Of a stretch of DNA of 6,913 nucleotides, positions 4,795 to 6,913 are shown piece by piece. Every line of letters begins with the position of its first letter. Position 1 is the stretch's first letter. Under the pieces are notes generated by a model that saw only the letters and a program-made list of their open reading frames with translations, ran no database searches and was not told the origin of the DNA. The DNA is taken from contig VYCX01000552.1 of assembly GCA_009843725.1 (NCBI GenBank), positions 1 through 6,913 of the forward strand. The letters are read 5' to 3'. Both the position numbers and the translations under genes were made by a program. This stretch comes from Boseongicola sp. SB0675_bin_26 (GTDB lineage: Bacteria > Pseudomonadota > Alphaproteobacteria > Rhodobacterales > Rhodobacteraceae).

Positions 4795-6152
4795 TGAAGG
4801 GCAGCGGGCCTGTCATCTCCACGCTTGGCTGTCGGTTGAACGCCTTCGAATCCGAGGCAATGCGCGAGATGGCGGATGCGGCAGGGCTCCATGACGCGGT
4901 CATAGTCAACACGTGCGCCGTGACTTCGGAAGCCGTTCGGAAGAGCCGAAAGGAGATTCGGCGTCTCGCCCGCGAAAATCCTGGTGCGCGCGTCGTCGTG
5001 ACCGGCTGCGCGGCGCAGATCGACCCTCAGCTCTTTGCGGACTTGGATGGCGTGGCCGCAGTCATCGGCAACACGGAAAAGATGTTGGCGGCGGCGTGGG
5101 CGCGCGTGGCGGCCGACGACGGCGAACGTGTCATCGTGGATGACATCATGGGCGTTTCCGAGACGGCAAGTCACCTCGTTGACGGTTTCGGGCGGCATCG
5201 GGCGTACGTGCAGGTGCAGAACGGATGCGACCACCGCTGCACGTTTTGCATCATACCCTATGGGCGCGGCAATTCGCGCTCGGTCCCCGCGGGCGTCGTG
5301 GTTGACCAGATCAAGCGGCTCTGCGACCGGGGCTTCAACGAGGTGGTGCTGACCGGGGTCGATCTCACGAGCTGGGGAGCTCACCTTCCCGGAGCGCCGC
5401 GTCTGGGCAATCTCGTCCGTCGGATTCTGAAACTCGTCCCCGAGCTGCCGCGACTTCGCCTGTCCTCGATTGACTCGATTGAGGCCGACCCTGAACTTCT
5501 GGAGGCGGTTGCGACCGAATCCCGGTTCATGCCGCATCTTCATCTGAGCCTGCAGTCCGGAGACGACATGATCCTCAAGCGCATGAAGCGACGTCATCTC
5601 CGAGAGGATGCGATCAGGTTCTGCCAGGACGTCCGGTCGCTTCGCCCCGACATTGCATTTGGCGCGGACATCATAGCAGGGTTTCCGACGGAGACGGAGG
5701 GGATGTTCGAGAACTCGCTCAAGCTGGTCGACGAATGCGATCTCACGTGGCTGCACGTGTTTCCGTACAGTCCGCGCCCGGGCACGCCTGCCGCGCGCAT
5801 GCCGCAGGTGGACGGGCGGACCGTCCGTGCTCGCGCCGCGCGCCTTCGGGCTGCCGGGGCGTGTGCGGTAAAGCGGCATCTTGATGCCCAGATCGGAGAA
5901 ACCCGCACAGTGCTGACCGAAAGCCCGACCATGGGCCGGACCGGTCAGTTTGCCGAGGTTCGCCTGTCCTCGCCACAGCCTGAAGGAGCGCTCATCGAGG
6001 CCAAGGTTACTGGACATGACGGCAGGGAGCTAGCAGGCGACGTTGTGAATTGCGTTCAGGAGGCCGTCCGGAAACCGTCTGGCATGGGTCCGTCTTTGGG
6101 GAGCGTTGGCTGGTCGGGGGCGCGAATTGCGTTCGCCGAAAGTGCACCATGA
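4794..6152 (+). CDS. mtaB: tRNA (N6-threonylcarbamoyladenosine(37)-C2)-methylthiotransferase
   Basis: MtaB is a radical-SAM enzyme that adds a methylthio group to t6A37 of tRNAs reading ANN codons, giving ms2t6A next to the anticodon. The 452 residues carry the three domains in order. The N-terminal methylthiotransferase domain has its three cluster cysteines (Cys13 in L-G-C-R-L-N, Cys41 in N-T-C-A-V-T, Cys72 in T-G-C-A-A-Q). The radical-SAM core has C-x3-C-x2-C at Cys145, Cys149 and Cys152, followed by I-I-P-Y-G-R-G and later L-Q-S-G-D-D and A-G-F-P-T-E-T. A TRAM RNA-binding domain lies at about 366-418. L-G-C-R-L-N and T-G-C-A-A-Q point to MtaB rather than MiaB or RimO. About 34 residues follow the TRAM domain; they look unstructured and are longer than I expect. 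Overlap with dapF implies one transcript. Lysine tRNAs are substrates in other bacteria, and a tRNA-Lys(UUU) gene lies just upstream; I consider the proximity coincidental. Confidence 0.95.
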   Translation: MKGSGPVISTLGCRLNAFESEAMREMADAAGLHDAVIVNTCAVTSEAVRKSRKEIRRLARENPGARVVVTGCAAQIDPQLFADLDGVAAVIGNTEKMLAAAWARVAADDGERVIVDDIMGVSETASHLVDGFGRHRAYVQVQNGCDHRCTFCIIPYGRGNSRSVPAGVVVDQIKRLCDRGFNEVVLTGVDLTSWGAHLPGAPRLGNLVRRILKLVPELPRLRLSSIDSIEADPELLEAVATESRFMPHLHLSLQSGDDMILKRMKRRHLREDAIRFCQDVRSLRPDIAFGADIIAGFPTETEGMFENSLKLVDECDLTWLHVFPYSPRPGTPAARMPQVDGRTVRARAARLRAAGACAVKRHLDAQIGETRTVLTESPTMGRTGQFAEVRLSSPQPEGALIEAKVTGHDGRELAGDVVNCVQEAVRKPSGMGPSLGSVGWSGARIAFAESAP

Positions 6153-6419
6153 TGCCCGAAGTCGCCGTCGGAGCGGACGACCGGATGGCCGCGCGAGGCC
6201 AGGTCCTGGAGAATTGCGCGTTGTGTCTTCCGGAGACGATGCGGAAAAGGGCATTGCGGGCCTGTGGCGCTGTCCTGTATCCGTTTGAGCGTGTTTCGAG
6301 GTGCGCCCGTTTGTCCGCTGGACGCCCCTGAATTCGGGCGTTAAGAACCTGCGAAATCGGCCGGAGGCACTCCGGTCTGTCCACTTGGGCGGAACGCCCG
6401 CGGAGAACAGGAGACGCTT
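6153..6419. other. Intergenic region with two hairpins between mtaB and petA
   Basis: A 59-codon frame from ATG 6152 to 6331 overlaps the mtaB stop, but it has no recognisable content and no separate ribosome binding site. Two hairpins can be drawn. CGCCC/GGGCG (6323-6327 and 6336-6340) has an 8-base loop and only a TT after it, making it a poor intrinsic terminator at best. GGCCGGA/TCCGGTC (6359-6365 and 6371-6377, one G-U pair, 5-base loop) ends 42 bases before the petA start. The first could end dapF-mtaB transcription and the second could lie in the petA leader. I could not identify a convincing promoter for petA. Confidence 0.45.
6409..6414 (+). promoter_or_regulatory. Shine-Dalgarno of petA supporting a GTG start
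   Basis: AGGAGA ends five bases before GTG 6420. No ATG in this frame lies at a suitable distance, and starting at GTG places the twin-arginine motif at the expected position in the N-terminus. Confidence 0.8.
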
Positions 6420-6913
6420 GTGTCGCACGCAGAAGAGAGCCACGAAGGCACGCGCCGGGATTTCCTATATTACGCGACGGGAGGCGCCGGAGTCGTTGCT
6501 GCCGGTGCCGCCGTCTGGCCGCTTGCAGATCAGATGAATCCTTCGGCGGATGTTCAGGCCCTGTCCTCGATCCGGGTTGACGTGTCGGGAATCGAGCCGG
6601 GCACGCAGCTCACCGTGAAATGGCTTGGCCGACCGGTCATCATCCGTCGCAGGACGGCGGAGGAGATCGCTGCCGCAAGGGACGTCGACGTCGCGGCCCT
6701 GCCGGATCCCTTGGCGAGGAACGCGAACGTCATTGATGGCGCCGAGGCGACCGACGCCAACCGGGCCCTGGACGAAAACGGCGAGTGGCTGGTCCAGATG
6801 GGCGTATGCACGCATCTTGGCTGCGTGCCCATCGGCGACGCGGGCGAGTTCGGCGGCTGGTTCTGCCCCTGCCACGGATCGCACTACGACACGGCCGGCC
6901 GCATCCGGAAGGG
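6420..6913 (+). CDS. petA: Ubiquinol-cytochrome c reductase iron-sulfur (Rieske) subunit, 3' end outside window
   Basis: The Rieske subunit of the cytochrome bc1 complex takes the first electron from ubiquinol at the Qo site and passes it to cytochrome c1. The window holds 164 codons. The N-terminus has a twin-arginine motif (T-R-R-D-F-L, residues 11-16) followed by a hydrophobic segment to about residue 35, which serves as both TAT signal and membrane anchor. The soluble domain follows. Box I, C-T-H-L-G-C, is at residues 130-135, and box II, C-P-C-H-G-S, is at 149-154. They supply the Cys130/His132 and Cys149/His152 cluster ligands, and Cys135 and Cys151 form the expected disulfide. The last visible residues, H-Y-D-T-A-G-R-I, are the usual continuation, so only a few tens of residues should be missing. 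In Alphaproteobacteria the genes for cytochrome b and c1 normally follow in one operon; they would lie beyond the window. Confidence 0.96.
   Translation, partial: MSHAEESHEGTRRDFLYYATGGAGVVAAGAAVWPLADQMNPSADVQALSSIRVDVSGIEPGTQLTVKWLGRPVIIRRRTAEEIAAARDVDVAALPDPLARNANVIDGAEATDANRALDENGEWLVQMGVCTHLGCVPIGDAGEFGGWFCPCHGSHYDTAGRIRK

Noticed and set aside
4566..6017. Minus-strand frame of 483 codons opposite dapF and mtaB
   Set aside because: The plus strand codes for DapF and MtaB with all catalytic residues; the antisense product is Arg/His-rich with no motif.
6152..6331. 59-codon gene overlapping the mtaB stop
   Set aside because: No recognisable content, no separate ribosome binding site, and cysteine/arginine-rich composition expected of random GC-rich frames.
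1..6913. CRISPR array, toxin-antitoxin, restriction, retron or other defence system
   Set aside because: No array of regularly spaced repeats, no nuclease, methylase, reverse transcriptase or paired small-gene signature was seen on either strand.

Overview
The window looks like chromosome from a high-GC alphaproteobacterium. The basis is the alphaproteobacterial character of DapF and MtaB, a twin-arginine Rieske protein with a compact TAT motif, strong G/C preference at third codon positions, and an outer-membrane barrel family that I recall mainly from Rhodospirillales-like and marine or host-associated Alphaproteobacteria. The lineage assignment is inference from memory of these families; no search was run.

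Left part (1-3734) is accessory and partly decayed. Bases 1-63 are the last codons of an autotransporter-type outer-membrane beta-barrel gene. After about 580 bases without a convincing gene comes a second, paralogous autotransporter gene (648-2725): signal peptide, short low-complexity segment, one cadherin/He_PIG-like Ig fold, linker, C-terminal barrel. Its reading frame is broken inside the Ig fold exactly at a perfect tandem duplication of 5 bases (CATGC twice, 1038-1047). Next, 2726-3419 holds what appears to be a small multi-spanning membrane protein gene (about 2937-3419). It can only be read by changing frame twice, and one change falls exactly on a perfect 7-base tandem duplication (TTGCATC twice, 3148-3161). 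A weaker upstream frame (2767-3165) has a good ribosome binding site. Bases 3420-3734 hold no gene.

Right part (3735-6913) is ordinary housekeeping sequence with intact frames. tRNA-Lys(UUU) lies on the minus strand with an encoded CCA, its 3' end facing the decayed region. Rightwards from it run dapF (diaminopimelate epimerase) and mtaB (tRNA methylthiotransferase), joined by an ATGA overlap and an obvious Shine-Dalgarno, so they form a translationally coupled pair. After a 267-base gap with two small hairpins comes the start of petA, the Rieske iron-sulfur subunit of the cytochrome bc1 complex, cut by the window end after both cluster-binding boxes.

The most interesting feature is the contrast between the two halves: short tandem duplications that break frames in two adjacent surface/membrane genes, against clean genes on the other side of the tRNA. 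A 10-base exact match joins the tRNA 3' end to the end of the autotransporter gene and brackets the decayed segment. These are observations with several explanations (decay by slippage, on/off switching, sequence error, past integration). I do not see a complete new defence, mobile or regulatory system in this window.
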